DNA from: Lachnospiraceae bacterium
Lineage (GTDB): Bacteria; Bacillota; Clostridia; Lachnospirales; Lachnospiraceae
Assembly: GCA_021772075.1 (NCBI GenBank)
Contig: JAETNQ010000002.1
Span: forward strand, 1 to 64,000
DNA length: 64,000 nt
Direction: 5' to 3'
In this document: positions 36,071-44,882 of the stretch, in pieces
Numbering within the stretch: the stretch's first letter is position 1
How the letters are laid out: the number at the start of each line of letters is the position of its first letter
Notes under the pieces: model-generated
Database searches by the model: none
What the model saw: only the letters and a program-made list of their open reading frames with translations
Told to the model about the DNA's origin: nothing
Program-made: the position numbers and the translations under genes

Positions 36071-37008
36071 ACACGGAAATCCCCGTCATAAATCGCCTTT
36101 ATCCCGTGGTTTTCCCCTCTTCTTTCCAACACAATATATCTGGAAAAAATCTTTTTTTCTTTAAAAACCATAAATAATTCCTTTCCCATAACATCCTCCA
36201 GAGAATCCCCGTGTACCGTTGCAAGCATCCGGCTTCCGCACTGCAGGGCTCTGCGCACTGCCCTCATATCCTCATCGCTGCCCAGTTCATCCACTGCCAA
36301 TACCTGGGGGGACATAGACCGGATCAGCATCATCATCCCCAGCGCTTTCGGACAACCGTCCAGCACGTCCGTCCGCCTGCCTATATCATTCTGCGGACAC
36401 CCCATATAACAGCCTGCAATCTCGGATCGCTCGTCCACCACCGCCACATTCATCCCTTTCCCATAACGGTTCCCATCGGATATCTGCCTCACCATATCCC
36501 TGAGAACAGTTGTTTTGCCGCAGCCCGGCGGGGAGATCAGAAGAGTATCCTGCAGTCTTCCGTTTTCATAAAGATATGGCATAACAGTATCTGCGGCTCC
36601 TTTTATCTCATGGGAAATCCGAATATTCATAAAGCGGATATTTTTTATATTTCTCAGAGTCCCATTTTCTTCCAATATGGCCTGTCCCGCCATTCCGACC
36701 CGATGTCCTCCCGGAATCGTCAAAAATCCCTGTCTGATCTCATCAGAAAAAGCATAAATAGAATAATTGCAAATGTGATCCAGCACCGCTTCCATATCCT
36801 GCTGCGTCATTACATCCGCATCTTTTATATCAGAAACAATCCTTCCGTTTTTACCGAGAAAATACTCCCTCCCTCTGATGATAAGAATAATTTCCCTATG
36901 TACCCTGAGCCGGATCTCCCATAGCCCGTCCGACTCTTCGGCGGCTTCCCGCCATTTATCCCTCATATAGTCAGGAAAAATGCGCAAAATCTCCATACTT
37001 TCTGCCAT
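36064..37008 (-). CDS. spoIIIAA: Stage III sporulation protein AA (ATPase)
   Basis: SpoIIIAA is the cytoplasmic ATPase thought to power the SpoIIIA-SpoIIQ channel. The 314-residue protein has Walker A TLLISPPGCGKTTVLRDMVRQIS, Walker B-like MSPQVLAVDELGSDEDM and the conserved VAVVDERSEIAGCYMGCPQNDIGRRTDVLDGCPKA. I start at the ATG at 37008 preceded by GGGGGA; the longer reading from 37059 has a poor N-terminus. It heads the operon behind a possible sigma-E promoter. Confidence 0.95.
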   Translation of the reverse strand: MAESMEILRIFPDYMRDKWREAAEESDGLWEIRLRVHREIILIIRGREYFLGKNGRIVSDIKDADVMTQQDMEAVLDHICNYSIYAFSDEIRQGFLTIPGGHRVGMAGQAILEENGTLRNIKNIRFMNIRISHEIKGAADTVMPYLYENGRLQDTLLISPPGCGKTTVLRDMVRQISDGNRYGKGMNVAVVDERSEIAGCYMGCPQNDIGRRTDVLDGCPKALGMMMLIRSMSPQVLAVDELGSDEDMRAVRRALQCGSRMLATVHGDSLEDVMGKELFMVFKEKKIFSRYIVLERRGENHGIKAIYDGDFRVC

Positions 37009-37072
37009 GCCTGTCCCCCGTCCCTGTCCAGTTATCCCGTGACTCCTGTTCCTGTCCATTAGTTCCTATCTC

Positions 37073-37101
37073 AATATATGAAGCATTGTCCAAGTTATTC
37101 C
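37073..37101 (-). promoter_or_regulatory. Possible sigma-E promoter of the spoIIIA operon
   Basis: On the complement GGAATAA (37101-37095) is followed after 14 bases by CATATATT (37080-37073), which fits the sigma-E pattern of an AATA-type -35 and a CATAnnnT -10. It lies about 65 bases upstream of the spoIIIAA start. spoIIIA is a known sigma-E operon; the match here is partial. Confidence 0.4.
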
Positions 37102-37146
37102 TAAAATTTTGTATCGAAAAAAATACATATAGTTTTTCTTTTTATG

Positions 37147-37175
37147 TAGACAATAAAGGGGAAAAATGGTATTAT
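37147..37175 (+). promoter_or_regulatory. grcA promoter, -35 TAGACA / -10 TATTAT
   Basis: TAGACA (37147-37152) and TATTAT (37170-37175) are exactly 17 bases apart and point to grcA, whose start lies about 50 bases downstream with AGGAGG in between. Confidence 0.75.
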
Positions 37176-37227
37176 ATCTTCAAGAAACAGTAATCATTAT
37201 TATTATTGATATTAGGAGGTATTTATT

Positions 37228-37467
37228 ATGTCGAATTCAGCTCAAGTTGATAATCTGGTAAATTTATTGGATGGGTATGCAGAAAAAGGAGGACATCATC
37301 TGAACGTCAACGTTCTCAACAGGGATATGCTCCTGGACGCTCAAAAACATCCCGAAAATTATCCCCAGCTTACAATCCGTGTCAGCGGTTATGCCGTTAA
37401 TTTTATTAAGCTGACTCCCGAACAGCAGGCAGATGTTATCAGCAGAACATTCCACGAAGCAATTTAA
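37228..37467 (+). CDS. grcA: Autonomous glycyl radical cofactor (GrcA/YfiD-like)
   Basis: This 79-residue protein is a free-standing copy of the C-terminal glycyl radical domain of pyruvate formate-lyase. It contains [19 protein letters not shown]...[37 protein letters not shown]; the glycine in RVSGYAV (about residue 54) is the expected radical site. In Escherichia coli such spare parts restore PFL broken by oxygen. Here it is monocistronic with its own promoter, AGGAGG and terminator, and no pfl gene is in the window. A role in rescuing PFL or another glycyl radical enzyme after oxygen exposure is inference. Confidence 0.88.
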   Translation: MSNSAQVDNLVNLLDGYAEKGGHHLNVNVLNRDMLLDAQKHPENYPQLTIRVSGYAVNFIKLTPEQQADVISRTFHEAI

Positions 37468-37494
37468 CCCCCTGATTTATTGCTTCTCGCTTAT

Positions 37495-37540
37495 AAAAAA
37501 ACAATGGACAGTGTCCAAAACGCACTGTCCATTGTTTTTT
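37495..37540. terminator. Bidirectional terminator between grcA and pnp
   Basis: ACAATGGACAGTG pairs with CACTGTCCATTGT (13-bp stem), with a run of A before and T after. It can end the plus-strand grcA transcript and the convergent minus-strand pnp transcript. Confidence 0.92.
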
Positions 37541-37576
37541 CATTCCTGGAATAGATTTTTCTTCCAAGCCGATTCT

Positions 37577-39676
37577 TTATTTCTGTGCTACATCCTTCAT
37601 GGAAAAACTGAGCCTTCCCATCTTGTCCTTTCCGAGACATACTACTGTTACTTTGTCGCCCAAAGTAAGAACATCTTCCACCCTGTTGATTCTCTCCCTC
37701 GAGATCTTGGAAATATGAACCATTCCTTCCTTGCCCGGCGCAAATTCCACAAAAGCCCCGAATTCTTTGATGCTGACTACGACGCCTTGGAAGATCTGCC
37801 CTTCTTCAAAATCTGTCGTAATGATTTTTACCATATCCACAGCCTTGTCCATCATTTCCGGATCCGTACCGCAGATCGATACTTTTCCGTCGTCCGTGAT
37901 ATCGATCTTCACGCCGGTACGGGCAATAATCTCATTGATGGTTTTGCCCCTCTGGCCCACTACGTCCCCGATCTTCTCCGGGTCAATCTGAATGGAAACA
38001 ATCTTCGGCGCATAAGGGCCTACTTCCTTCCTCGGCTCTGCGATAGCAGGTGTCATGACTTCGTTCAGAATATATTCCCTGGCCTCTTTCGTCCTCCGGA
38101 TCGCTTCTTCCACGATAGGCCTTGTCAAACCGTGGATCTTGATATCCATCTGGATAGCGGTAATCCCGTCATGGGTACCGGCTACCTTGAAGTCCATGTC
38201 TCCAAAGAAATCCTCCAATCCCTGGATATCCGTCAGCACGATATAATCATCATCGGTATCCCCCGTCACGAGGCCGCAGGAAATACCGGCAACCTGTTTC
38301 TTGATCGGCACGCCCGCCGCCATCAAAGACATCGTGGAAGCACAGATCGATGCCTGGGAAGTCGATCCATTGGATTCGAACGTTTCGGACACGGTACGTA
38401 TTGCATAGGGGAACTCCTCGTCGGAAGGAAGCACCGGTATCAGCGCCCTCTCCGCCAAGGCTCCATGCCCTATCTCGCGGCGTCCCGGTCCTCTGCTCGG
38501 CTTTGTTTCGCCTACGGAATAAGAAGGGAAATTATAATGATGCATATATCTCTTATTCACTTCGTTTTCATCCAGCCCGTCGATCCGCTGCATTTCGGAC
38601 AAAGGAGCGAGCGTCGTCACCGTACAGATCTGCGTCTGTCCACGGGTAAACATCGCGGAACCATGGACTCTCGGAATGAGATCCACTTCTGCAGAAAGCG
38701 GCCTGATCTGCGTAATCTCGCGGCCGTCAGGACGTTTATGGTCTTTCAGGATCATTTTACGAACCGTCTTTTTCTGATACTGGTATACTGCTTCGCCCAG
38801 CATTCCCAGCCATTCCTCATTTTCTGCAAAGGCCTCTTCCAGCCTTTCCGTAATTTTTCTGATATTTTCTTCCCTTATCTGCTTTTCATCCGTAAATACC
38901 GCTTCTTCCATTTCTGCAGGGGAAACGATTTTCTTGATCTCTTCAAACATTTCTTCCGGCACGGCGCAGCTTGTATATTCATGCTTTGCTTTTCCGGTTT
39001 CCGCTACGATATGGTTGATGAATTCTATTAATGTCTGGTTGATTTCATGAGCCATATAGATAGCTTCCAACATCTTCTCTTCCGGGACTTCGTTGGCCCC
39101 CGCCTCGATCATAATCACCTTTTCGCTGGTCGATGCGACAGTCAGGTTCAAGTCCCCTATTTTCCACTGTTCCTGGGAGGGGTTCACGACAAACTCCCCG
39201 TCGATCATGCCGATCTGGGTCATTGCGCACGGGCCGTCGAAAGGAATATCGGAAATACATGTAGCAATCGCAGAACCGATCATCGCCACCAGTTCCGGGC
39301 GGCAGGACGGATCCACGCTCATCACCATATTATTTAAAGTAACATCATTTCTATAATCTTTCGGGAACAGAGGGCGCATGGGCCTGTCGATGACACGACT
39401 TGTCAAGACGGCATTTTCCGATGCCTTCCCTTCCCTTTTATTAAATCCGCCCGGAATTTTTCCTACGGCATATAATTTTTCTTCATATTCCACGCTCAAA
39501 GGAAAGAAATCAATCCCTTCCCTCGGTTTCTCGGAAGCCGTCGCCGTACAAAGCACGGTGGTTTCCCCATATTGCATAAAAGCGCAGCCGTTCGCCTGCT
39601 TCCCTACTCTGCCGATATCGACTTTTAACGTTCTTCCGGCAAGATCCATCGTAAATGTCCTGTAATTGTTTTCCAT
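37577..39676 (-). CDS. pnp: Polynucleotide phosphorylase
   Basis: PNPase is the phosphorolytic 3'-5' exoribonuclease of mRNA decay. The 699-residue protein has the two RNase PH domains (MEKPREGIDFFPLSVEYEE region; second with RPDGREITQIRPLSAEVDLIPRVHGSAMFTRGQTQ), then a KH domain (IGDVVGQRGKTINEIIARTGVKIDI) and an S1 domain (GQIFQGVVVSIKEFGAFVEFAPGKEGMVHISKIS). It is downstream of rpsO, separated by a hairpin, the usual arrangement. AGGAGAG precedes the ATG. Confidence 0.97.
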   Translation of the reverse strand: MENNYRTFTMDLAGRTLKVDIGRVGKQANGCAFMQYGETTVLCTATASEKPREGIDFFPLSVEYEEKLYAVGKIPGGFNKREGKASENAVLTSRVIDRPMRPLFPKDYRNDVTLNNMVMSVDPSCRPELVAMIGSAIATCISDIPFDGPCAMTQIGMIDGEFVVNPSQEQWKIGDLNLTVASTSEKVIMIEAGANEVPEEKMLEAIYMAHEINQTLIEFINHIVAETGKAKHEYTSCAVPEEMFEEIKKIVSPAEMEEAVFTDEKQIREENIRKITERLEEAFAENEEWLGMLGEAVYQYQKKTVRKMILKDHKRPDGREITQIRPLSAEVDLIPRVHGSAMFTRGQTQICTVTTLAPLSEMQRIDGLDENEVNKRYMHHYNFPSYSVGETKPSRGPGRREIGHGALAERALIPVLPSDEEFPYAIRTVSETFESNGSTSQASICASTMSLMAAGVPIKKQVAGISCGLVTGDTDDDYIVLTDIQGLEDFFGDMDFKVAGTHDGITAIQMDIKIHGLTRPIVEEAIRRTKEAREYILNEVMTPAIAEPRKEVGPYAPKIVSIQIDPEKIGDVVGQRGKTINEIIARTGVKIDITDDGKVSICGTDPEMMDKAVDMVKIITTDFEEGQIFQGVVVSIKEFGAFVEFAPGKEGMVHISKISRERINRVEDVLTLGDKVTVVCLGKDKMGRLSFSMKDVAQK

Positions 39677-39714
39677 GAAACTTCTCTCCTTCCTGTCTTC
39701 CCATAACCATGAGG

Positions 39715-39754
39715 AAAAGGCGGACAGCCTGCCCTCTCAGCCTGCATCCGCCTT
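39715..39754 (-). terminator. Hairpin between rpsO and pnp
   Basis: On the minus strand AAGGCGGA pairs with TCCGCCTT, followed by a short T-run (TTTTCC). It probably partly terminates the rpsO transcript or protects processed ends; read-through would supply pnp. Confidence 0.65.
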
Positions 39755-39769
39755 CTTAACATCCACTCA

Positions 39770-40036
39770 TTACTTTCTGATTCCAAGTTTACCAATTAAA
39801 GTACGGTATCTTTCAATATCAACTTTCTTCAGATAGTCCAAAAGCCCCCTTCTCTGGCCAACCATCTTAAGAAGCCCTCTTCTGGAATGATGATCCTTCG
39901 GATGATTCTTCAAATGCTCCGTCAGTTCCTGAATCCTCGCGGTCAATACAGCGATCTGAACTTCCGGTGAACCAGTATCACCCTCGCTTCTTGCATATTC
40001 CTTGATAATCTCTGTCTTCTTTTCCTTCGAAATCAT
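39770..40036 (-). CDS. rpsO: 30S ribosomal protein S15
   Basis: The 88-residue protein is a full-length S15, with [63 protein letters not shown]. It binds 16S rRNA early in 30S assembly. It has its own strong promoter and a 5' leader of about 90 bases, and AGGAGG precedes the ATG. Confidence 0.99.
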   Translation of the reverse strand: MISKEKKTEIIKEYARSEGDTGSPEVQIAVLTARIQELTEHLKNHPKDHHSRRGLLKMVGQRRGLLDYLKKVDIERYRTLIGKLGIRK

Positions 40037-40127
40037 TGTCTTTCCTCCTGTTTCTTCTTACACCGCATACTAAGATCAGGTCGGAGTCGTCCTTCCTCTG
40101 AGTATCGGCTAAATTTCATACTTGCAC

Positions 40128-40156
40128 ATTTTACCATATTTTTTATTCCATGTAAA
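40128..40156 (-). promoter_or_regulatory. rpsO promoter, -35 TTTACA / -10 TAAAAT
   Basis: On the complement TTTACA (40156-40151) and TAAAAT (40133-40128) are 17 bases apart. The leader down to rpsO contains GGAAGGACGACTCCGACC and could be a target for S15 autoregulation, but I do not recognise a defined S15 leader class. Confidence 0.75.
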
Positions 40157-40168
40157 TACCAAAATTCA

Positions 40169-41224
40169 TTATGGCAATACTCTTACTACTTTCGCCGGTG
40201 TCCTGTAATTATAATTGGATATCTTGATCCCTGTTTTCGGGCTGCTGGCATGGACTACCTGGCCGCCGCCGATATATAATGCCACATGGTTAATGCGCCC
40301 GCCTTTCGCATAGAAAATCAAATCGCCCGGCTGCGCCTCCGCCATGCTGATCTTCCTGCCCGCATTCGCCTGGGAACCGGAAGTCCTTGGAAGGGAGATT
40401 CCGTATTTCTTAAACACGCTCAGGACAAAACCGGAACAATCCGCGCCTTTGGTCAGGCTGGTTCCGCCCCATACATAAGGATTCCCCACAAACTGCTTCG
40501 CATACTGGCAAAGATCCACCCTTACATCCGATACTCCCTGTCCGTACATCAATTCCGTCAGAGTAATGGCTGAACCGAGTTTTTCTTCTATTTTTACAAA
40601 TTCCGCCGAAACATAATTCTCTTCGTCATCGATCATGATCTTTACCCAATCATCCAGTTCCTCCACTACTTCCAATTCTTCGCCGTTCGGAACCAGAGTA
40701 ATGACTTCACAATCTGTATTGGGCTGTTCCCTTACCTTCAAGCTGGTCGTATTCACTACCGCCACCTTGGATATCTGCTCCATGGCACGCTTTTTCGCTT
40801 CCCAGCCGTCCAAAAGAAATTCGCTTTTTACGTATCCTTCCACTTTCCCGGACCGGATATAAGTCCATTCCCCTTCCTGCGATACCAGCTCGCATGCCGC
40901 ATTGCTGGGCAATTTCCCGACCAGCTTGCCTTCTTCATCCGGTATTTTACGAATATTCAGATTATCCTCCACATTGGAGATTCCAAGATTCGTATATCCC
41001 CACAAAGCGCCTTCCGCCTGCCGTGCCGCCGACTTATACTCTTCCTCCGTTTTCTCCGATTCCAAAAGAGCCAGCGCGCCTACCGGCTCCCCAAACGCTT
41101 CTTCAATAGAAGTATTCGAATTTTCCGGTAAACTCTTGCTTTCTGCCGCATATACGGCTCCTCCGTTTACCATCAACGCTCCTGCCATACATATTACCGC
41201 CATGCCCGCCAGTTTGTATCTCAT
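40169..41224 (-). CDS. NlpC/P60 cell-wall endopeptidase with SH3 domains
   Basis: The 351-residue secreted protein begins with a signal peptide (MRYKLAGMAVICMAGALMVNGGAVYAAES), has two bacterial SH3 domains (NLNIRKIPDEEGKLVGKLPSNAACELV; TSLKVREQPNTDCEVITLVPNGEELEV) and a C-terminal NlpC/P60 domain with the catalytic Cys in TKGADCSGFVLSVFKKYG, the His in GGRINHVALYIGG, and VVHASSPKTGIKIS. It cleaves peptide stems of peptidoglycan. It has a consensus promoter followed by a WalR-like direct repeat, so cell-wall-stress control is likely. Confidence 0.93.
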   Translation of the reverse strand: MRYKLAGMAVICMAGALMVNGGAVYAAESKSLPENSNTSIEEAFGEPVGALALLESEKTEEEYKSAARQAEGALWGYTNLGISNVEDNLNIRKIPDEEGKLVGKLPSNAACELVSQEGEWTYIRSGKVEGYVKSEFLLDGWEAKKRAMEQISKVAVVNTTSLKVREQPNTDCEVITLVPNGEELEVVEELDDWVKIMIDDEENYVSAEFVKIEEKLGSAITLTELMYGQGVSDVRVDLCQYAKQFVGNPYVWGGTSLTKGADCSGFVLSVFKKYGISLPRTSGSQANAGRKISMAEAQPGDLIFYAKGGRINHVALYIGGGQVVHASSPKTGIKISNYNYRTPAKVVRVLP

Positions 41225-41250
41225 AAAAAAATCATGCCTTTCTGTCATAT

Positions 41251-41276
41251 ATTACAAATTTGTTACATTTATTACA
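41251..41276 (-). promoter_or_regulatory. WalR-like binding site of the NlpC/P60 gene
   Basis: On the minus strand TGTAAT, three bases, TGTAAC, five bases (AAATT), TGTAAT. The last two hexamers with a five-base gap match the WalR (YycF) consensus TGTWAH-N5-TGTWAH. The site lies downstream of the -10 and before the start codon, a position that in Bacillus goes with repression. Confidence 0.6.
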
Positions 41277-41281
41277 ATGTT

Positions 41282-41310
41282 ATTATAGCAACAGAATTCC
41301 CGGCTGTCAA
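41282..41310 (-). promoter_or_regulatory. NlpC/P60 gene promoter, -35 TTGACA / -10 TATAAT
   Basis: On the complement TTGACA (41310-41305) and TATAAT (41287-41282) are both consensus hexamers, 17 bases apart, about 60 bases upstream of the ATG at 41224. Confidence 0.9.
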
Positions 41311-41315
41311 ATAAA

Positions 41316-41348
41316 AATCCACGGAAATTTCAGGAAGTTTCCGTGGAT
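41316..41348 (-). terminator. Terminator after the Na/Pi transporter gene
   Basis: ATCCACGGAAA pairs with TTTCCGTGGAT, and on the minus strand the stem is followed by TTTTTATTT. It ends the rimP-nusA...ribF-transporter transcript. The stem overlaps closely with the downstream NlpC promoter. Confidence 0.85.
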
Positions 41349-41361
41349 CTTCTATTATTTT

Positions 41362-43005
41362 TTATTCTTCTTCCGGATCCGCATTCAATATAGAAAAGGC
41401 AATGTTCGTCGCATGGTCGGCTACGCGCTCCAGCCCGGACACAATATCCGAAAACAGCATGCCGGCTTCCGGACTGCATTCGTTTCTCGTCAGGCGTCCC
41501 ACATGCTCCTTCTGCAGTTCTCTTTCCTTTTCATCCACCGCATTCTCCAGATGCATAATATCTTCCAAATGTTCTTCCGTGCCTTTGGAAAACATCTCTA
41601 CCGCAAACTGTATCAGCGTATTCACCATATCCATCATCTCTCCGAGGCCCCTCTGCGCCTCTTTGCTGAAACCTACGCCGGTTCCGATACGCTGCTTTGC
41701 CGAATCCGCAACATTTTCCGCATGGTCGCCGATACGCTCGATATCATTTACTACATGGAATAAGGCGCCGATGCTTTTTAAATCCTCGATCGGCAAGGTA
41801 GCCTGGTTAATCTTCACGAGATAATTGGTAATCGCATGATTCAAAAAGTTAATATTTTTCTCCACTTCATAAACTTCCTCAATATCTTCATTGTCCAAAG
41901 TAATGAGAGCGTTCATGGCACGGTTTAAATTCTCTGCAGCAAGGGAAGCCATTCTTTCGATTTCCTTCATTACCTCCACCACAGCCGTCGCCGGATTAAA
42001 TACTACTTTTTCCCCTATGTATTTCAACTGGAAGCTGTCCCTGTACCCTACCTTCTTATCATCTCCGGGTACAAGCACATAAGTCAGCTTTACGATCAGA
42101 TTGGAAAACGGGAACAGCACGATTACCTGGAACACTTTAATGATCGTATGCGCATTCGCCACAAAGCGTCCTGCATTATTGCCGGAGATCGACATAATCC
42201 CATCTACTACCTGATTCATTCCTATCATCAGGATGACATATAACAGCACCGTTCCGATGACATTGAAAAGGAAATGGATCATAGCCGCCCGCTTCGCATC
42301 CTTTTTGCCGGTAAGGGAAGCCAGCACCGCAGAAGCACAAGCCCCGATATTACACCCAAGAATAATGAAAAGGCTGATAGGAAGCCCGAGCAGTCCTTCG
42401 TTTGCCATAAGAAGCACGATGCTTACCGTAACCGACGAACTCTGGATAATCGCTGTCAGCACGGTTCCCATAAGTACCGCAAGCAACGGGCTGTCCAAAG
42501 ATTTTAACAGGTTCATCACGGCCGGGCTGTCTTTCATCCCCGCCATGGCTCCGGACATACTGCTTAAGCCCATAAACAGGATACCGAAGCCGACGATCAC
42601 CTCGCCGATCTTATCCGCATTTCGTTTCCCTTTCCCCAGCATCATCGTCAAGACGCCGGCCAGTAAAAATACCGGCGCTGCTTCGGACAAATTAAAGGAA
42701 ACGAGCTGGGAAGTTATCGTAGTACCGATATTCGCCCCGTAAATAACTCCGGCCGCCTGATACAAAGACATCAGACCTGAGTTTACAAAGCTGACCACCA
42801 TCACCGTACAGGCGGAAGAAGACTGGATAATACCGGTAAAAATAATTCCGACGATCAATCCGGTAAAACGGTTCGTCGTAAACACTTCGAGAATCGACCG
42901 AAGCTTTGCCCCCGCTACTTTTTCAATGCTTTCGCTCATGACTGTCATTCCAAAAAGGAACAATCCAAGCCCTCCGGCCATCGATAGTATAATCTCCACA
43001 TTCAT
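41362..43005 (-). CDS. Na/Pi cotransporter family protein with PhoU domain
   Basis: The 547-residue protein has an N-terminal membrane domain with two copies of the Na/Pi-II signature QSSS (TGIIQSSSACTVMVVSFVNSG near residue 58; TAIIQSSSVTVSIVLL near residue 165) and a C-terminal cytoplasmic PhoU-like helical domain (LNRAMNALITLDNEDIEEVYEVEKNINFLNHAI). It probably imports phosphate with sodium, or exports it as for YjbB. It lies seven bases after ribF at the end of the translation operon. Confidence 0.9.
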   Translation of the reverse strand: MNVEIILSMAGGLGLFLFGMTVMSESIEKVAGAKLRSILEVFTTNRFTGLIVGIIFTGIIQSSSACTVMVVSFVNSGLMSLYQAAGVIYGANIGTTITSQLVSFNLSEAAPVFLLAGVLTMMLGKGKRNADKIGEVIVGFGILFMGLSSMSGAMAGMKDSPAVMNLLKSLDSPLLAVLMGTVLTAIIQSSSVTVSIVLLMANEGLLGLPISLFIILGCNIGACASAVLASLTGKKDAKRAAMIHFLFNVIGTVLLYVILMIGMNQVVDGIMSISGNNAGRFVANAHTIIKVFQVIVLFPFSNLIVKLTYVLVPGDDKKVGYRDSFQLKYIGEKVVFNPATAVVEVMKEIERMASLAAENLNRAMNALITLDNEDIEEVYEVEKNINFLNHAITNYLVKINQATLPIEDLKSIGALFHVVNDIERIGDHAENVADSAKQRIGTGVGFSKEAQRGLGEMMDMVNTLIQFAVEMFSKGTEEHLEDIMHLENAVDEKERELQKEHVGRLTRNECSPEAGMLFSDIVSGLERVADHATNIAFSILNADPEEE

Positions 43006-43012
43006 ATTTTTC

Positions 43013-43948
43013 TTATCCTTTCATTTGTATACCCGTATGAAAAGCCATCCCTTCTTCCATATCCTTCATCATCTGTTCTTTTAATTCCGCTTTTCCGTCG
43101 AACTTCCGCTCCGGGCGCTTAAACTTCAGAAGCCTTACCGCAATTTCCTTCCCATATACTTCTTCCTCAAATCCATAAATATAAGTCTCGACTCCGATCT
43201 GCCCCTTTTCGCTGACCGTAGGTTTATAGCCGATATTCGTGATTCCCTTATATTTTACCCCGTCCATCCATACTTCCGAATAATATACTCCGTTCGGGGG
43301 AAGCAGTTTCTGCGGCTCCGGCAGGAGGTTTGCCGTCGGCATTCCGATCGTCCGCCCAAACCGTTTCCCATGCATGACTGTTCCTTTTATGCCATAAGGC
43401 GCTCCAAGCAGCGCCTTTACTTCTTCCATATTCCCCTTTTCCACCTCTTCCCTCACGTAAGTGGAACTGATTTCCCTTCCATTATAACAGACCTTATCCA
43501 CTAACTGCAGTTCATATCCGCCGAAAGCCGCCATAGATTTCAAAAGCATATAGTTGCCGGCCCCCTTCGCTCCGAAGGATACGTCCGCTCCCGCCGCAAT
43601 ATAGGCCGACCGCATTCTGCGGACAAGCACTTCTTCAATAAAATCCTGCGGTTCCGTCGCCGCTGTCCCATAGTTTAAAGGAAACTCGACCAGAATATCG
43701 ATTCCCATTTCAAAAAAAGCCGCCCTTTTCTCTTCCTTCGTCATCAATTCTTTCCCGGAAGACATTCCAAACAAAACGGCCGGGGGCGGGTCAAACGTAA
43801 ACACTACGGCCTTCAGCCCCTGCTCCTTCTGTTCCAAAATACAGCGAAGCAGCTTCTGATGCCCCAAATGGATGCCGTCAAACTTGCCTACTGCCACAGC
43901 GCTCTTTTCTTCTATTGCAAAATCTGTCGTACTATGAATGATACGCAT
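43013..43948 (-). CDS. ribF: Bifunctional riboflavin kinase/FAD synthetase
   Basis: RibF converts riboflavin to FMN and FAD. The 311-residue protein has an N-terminal FAD synthetase domain with AVAVGKFDGIHLGHQKLL (HxGH-type nucleotidyl transfer motif) and a C-terminal kinase domain with GKRFGRTIGMPTANLLPEPQKLLPPNGVYYSEV. It follows truB by six bases, the standard Firmicute order. No FMN riboswitch lies here. Confidence 0.96.
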   Translation of the reverse strand: MRIIHSTTDFAIEEKSAVAVGKFDGIHLGHQKLLRCILEQKEQGLKAVVFTFDPPPAVLFGMSSGKELMTKEEKRAAFFEMGIDILVEFPLNYGTAATEPQDFIEEVLVRRMRSAYIAAGADVSFGAKGAGNYMLLKSMAAFGGYELQLVDKVCYNGREISSTYVREEVEKGNMEEVKALLGAPYGIKGTVMHGKRFGRTIGMPTANLLPEPQKLLPPNGVYYSEVWMDGVKYKGITNIGYKPTVSEKGQIGVETYIYGFEEEVYGKEIAVRLLKFKRPERKFDGKAELKEQMMKDMEEGMAFHTGIQMKG

Positions 43949-43954
43949 CTGCTG

Positions 43955-44857
43955 TTAATTCTCCATAAACATTTTTACCGGCAGAAACCGCCCGTCCTCC
44001 GGCCTGTATTGATAAATGCCGTAGAACTTGCCATCCTCATTATACACCCTGACCTCTTCCTCCGGTATATATTTTTTGCTTTCTTTTACCATATTCCGGT
44101 AAAAGGCATTTCCATTATCAATCAGTTTCTGGAATTTCCGTTCTACGGTCGCCGTTTCATACTCTGCAAACAACGCATCCGCCGGCAGAATTTTCTCCTG
44201 CAGATTCCCCTCTTCCCGCAATCTCTCAATCTCCGAAAGCCGGAGCGCATTCTCTGCGCAAAAAATGCCCGCCTTCGTTCTTTCCAGCGAAACCATAATG
44301 CCGCCGCAGCCCAGTTTTTGGCCGATATCATGGCAAAGGGTCCTGATATAAGTTCCCTTGGAGCAGCCGACCCGTATGGAAATAAAAGGAAGAGCTATTT
44401 CCTCTATTTCCAGGTCGCAGATCCTCACCCTCCTCGGACTGCGCTCTATTTCTTTCCCTTCCCGGGCAAGCTGGTACAGCTTTTTCCCGTTCACTTTAAT
44501 CGCCGAATACATCGGAGGAACCTGTTCGTAATCGCCTAAGAAAGACATCACCGCCTCTTCAGCCTCCTCTTCCGTCGCCTGTACTTCACTCTGTTTCAAT
44601 ACCCTCCCTGAAGCATCCTGTGTATCCGTTTCCTTTCCGAGCAGCATCCTGGCTCTGTATTCCTTATCCGTATCCGTAAGCATACCGCACAATTTGGTAG
44701 CGCTGCCAAGACAGACAGGCAAAACGCCTACCGCATCCGGATCCAGAGTCCCCGTATGCCCGATCTTTTTCTGTTTCAGGATACCTCTCAGCTTTGCCAC
44801 CACATCATGGGATGTAAAGCCCGCTTCCTTGTATACATTTATCATTCCATTGTACAT
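43955..44857 (-). CDS. truB: tRNA pseudouridine(55) synthase
   Basis: TruB makes pseudouridine 55 in the tRNA T-loop. The 300-residue protein has MINVYKEAGFTSHDVVAKLRGIL, the catalytic Asp motif HTGTLDPDAVGVLPVC near residue 42, and SALKV-like YSAIKVNGKKLYQLAREGKEIE. It lies between nrnA and ribF in the translation operon. Confidence 0.97.
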   Translation of the reverse strand: MYNGMINVYKEAGFTSHDVVAKLRGILKQKKIGHTGTLDPDAVGVLPVCLGSATKLCGMLTDTDKEYRARMLLGKETDTQDASGRVLKQSEVQATEEEAEEAVMSFLGDYEQVPPMYSAIKVNGKKLYQLAREGKEIERSPRRVRICDLEIEEIALPFISIRVGCSKGTYIRTLCHDIGQKLGCGGIMVSLERTKAGIFCAENALRLSEIERLREEGNLQEKILPADALFAEYETATVERKFQKLIDNGNAFYRNMVKESKKYIPEEEVRVYNEDGKFYGIYQYRPEDGRFLPVKMFMEN

Positions 44858-44882
44858 CTGTTTTTCTCCGCCAGACGCCGGA

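Noticed and set aside
43949-43954. FMN riboswitch for ribF
   Set aside because: Only six bases separate truB and ribF, and no FMN element is visible upstream in the operon.
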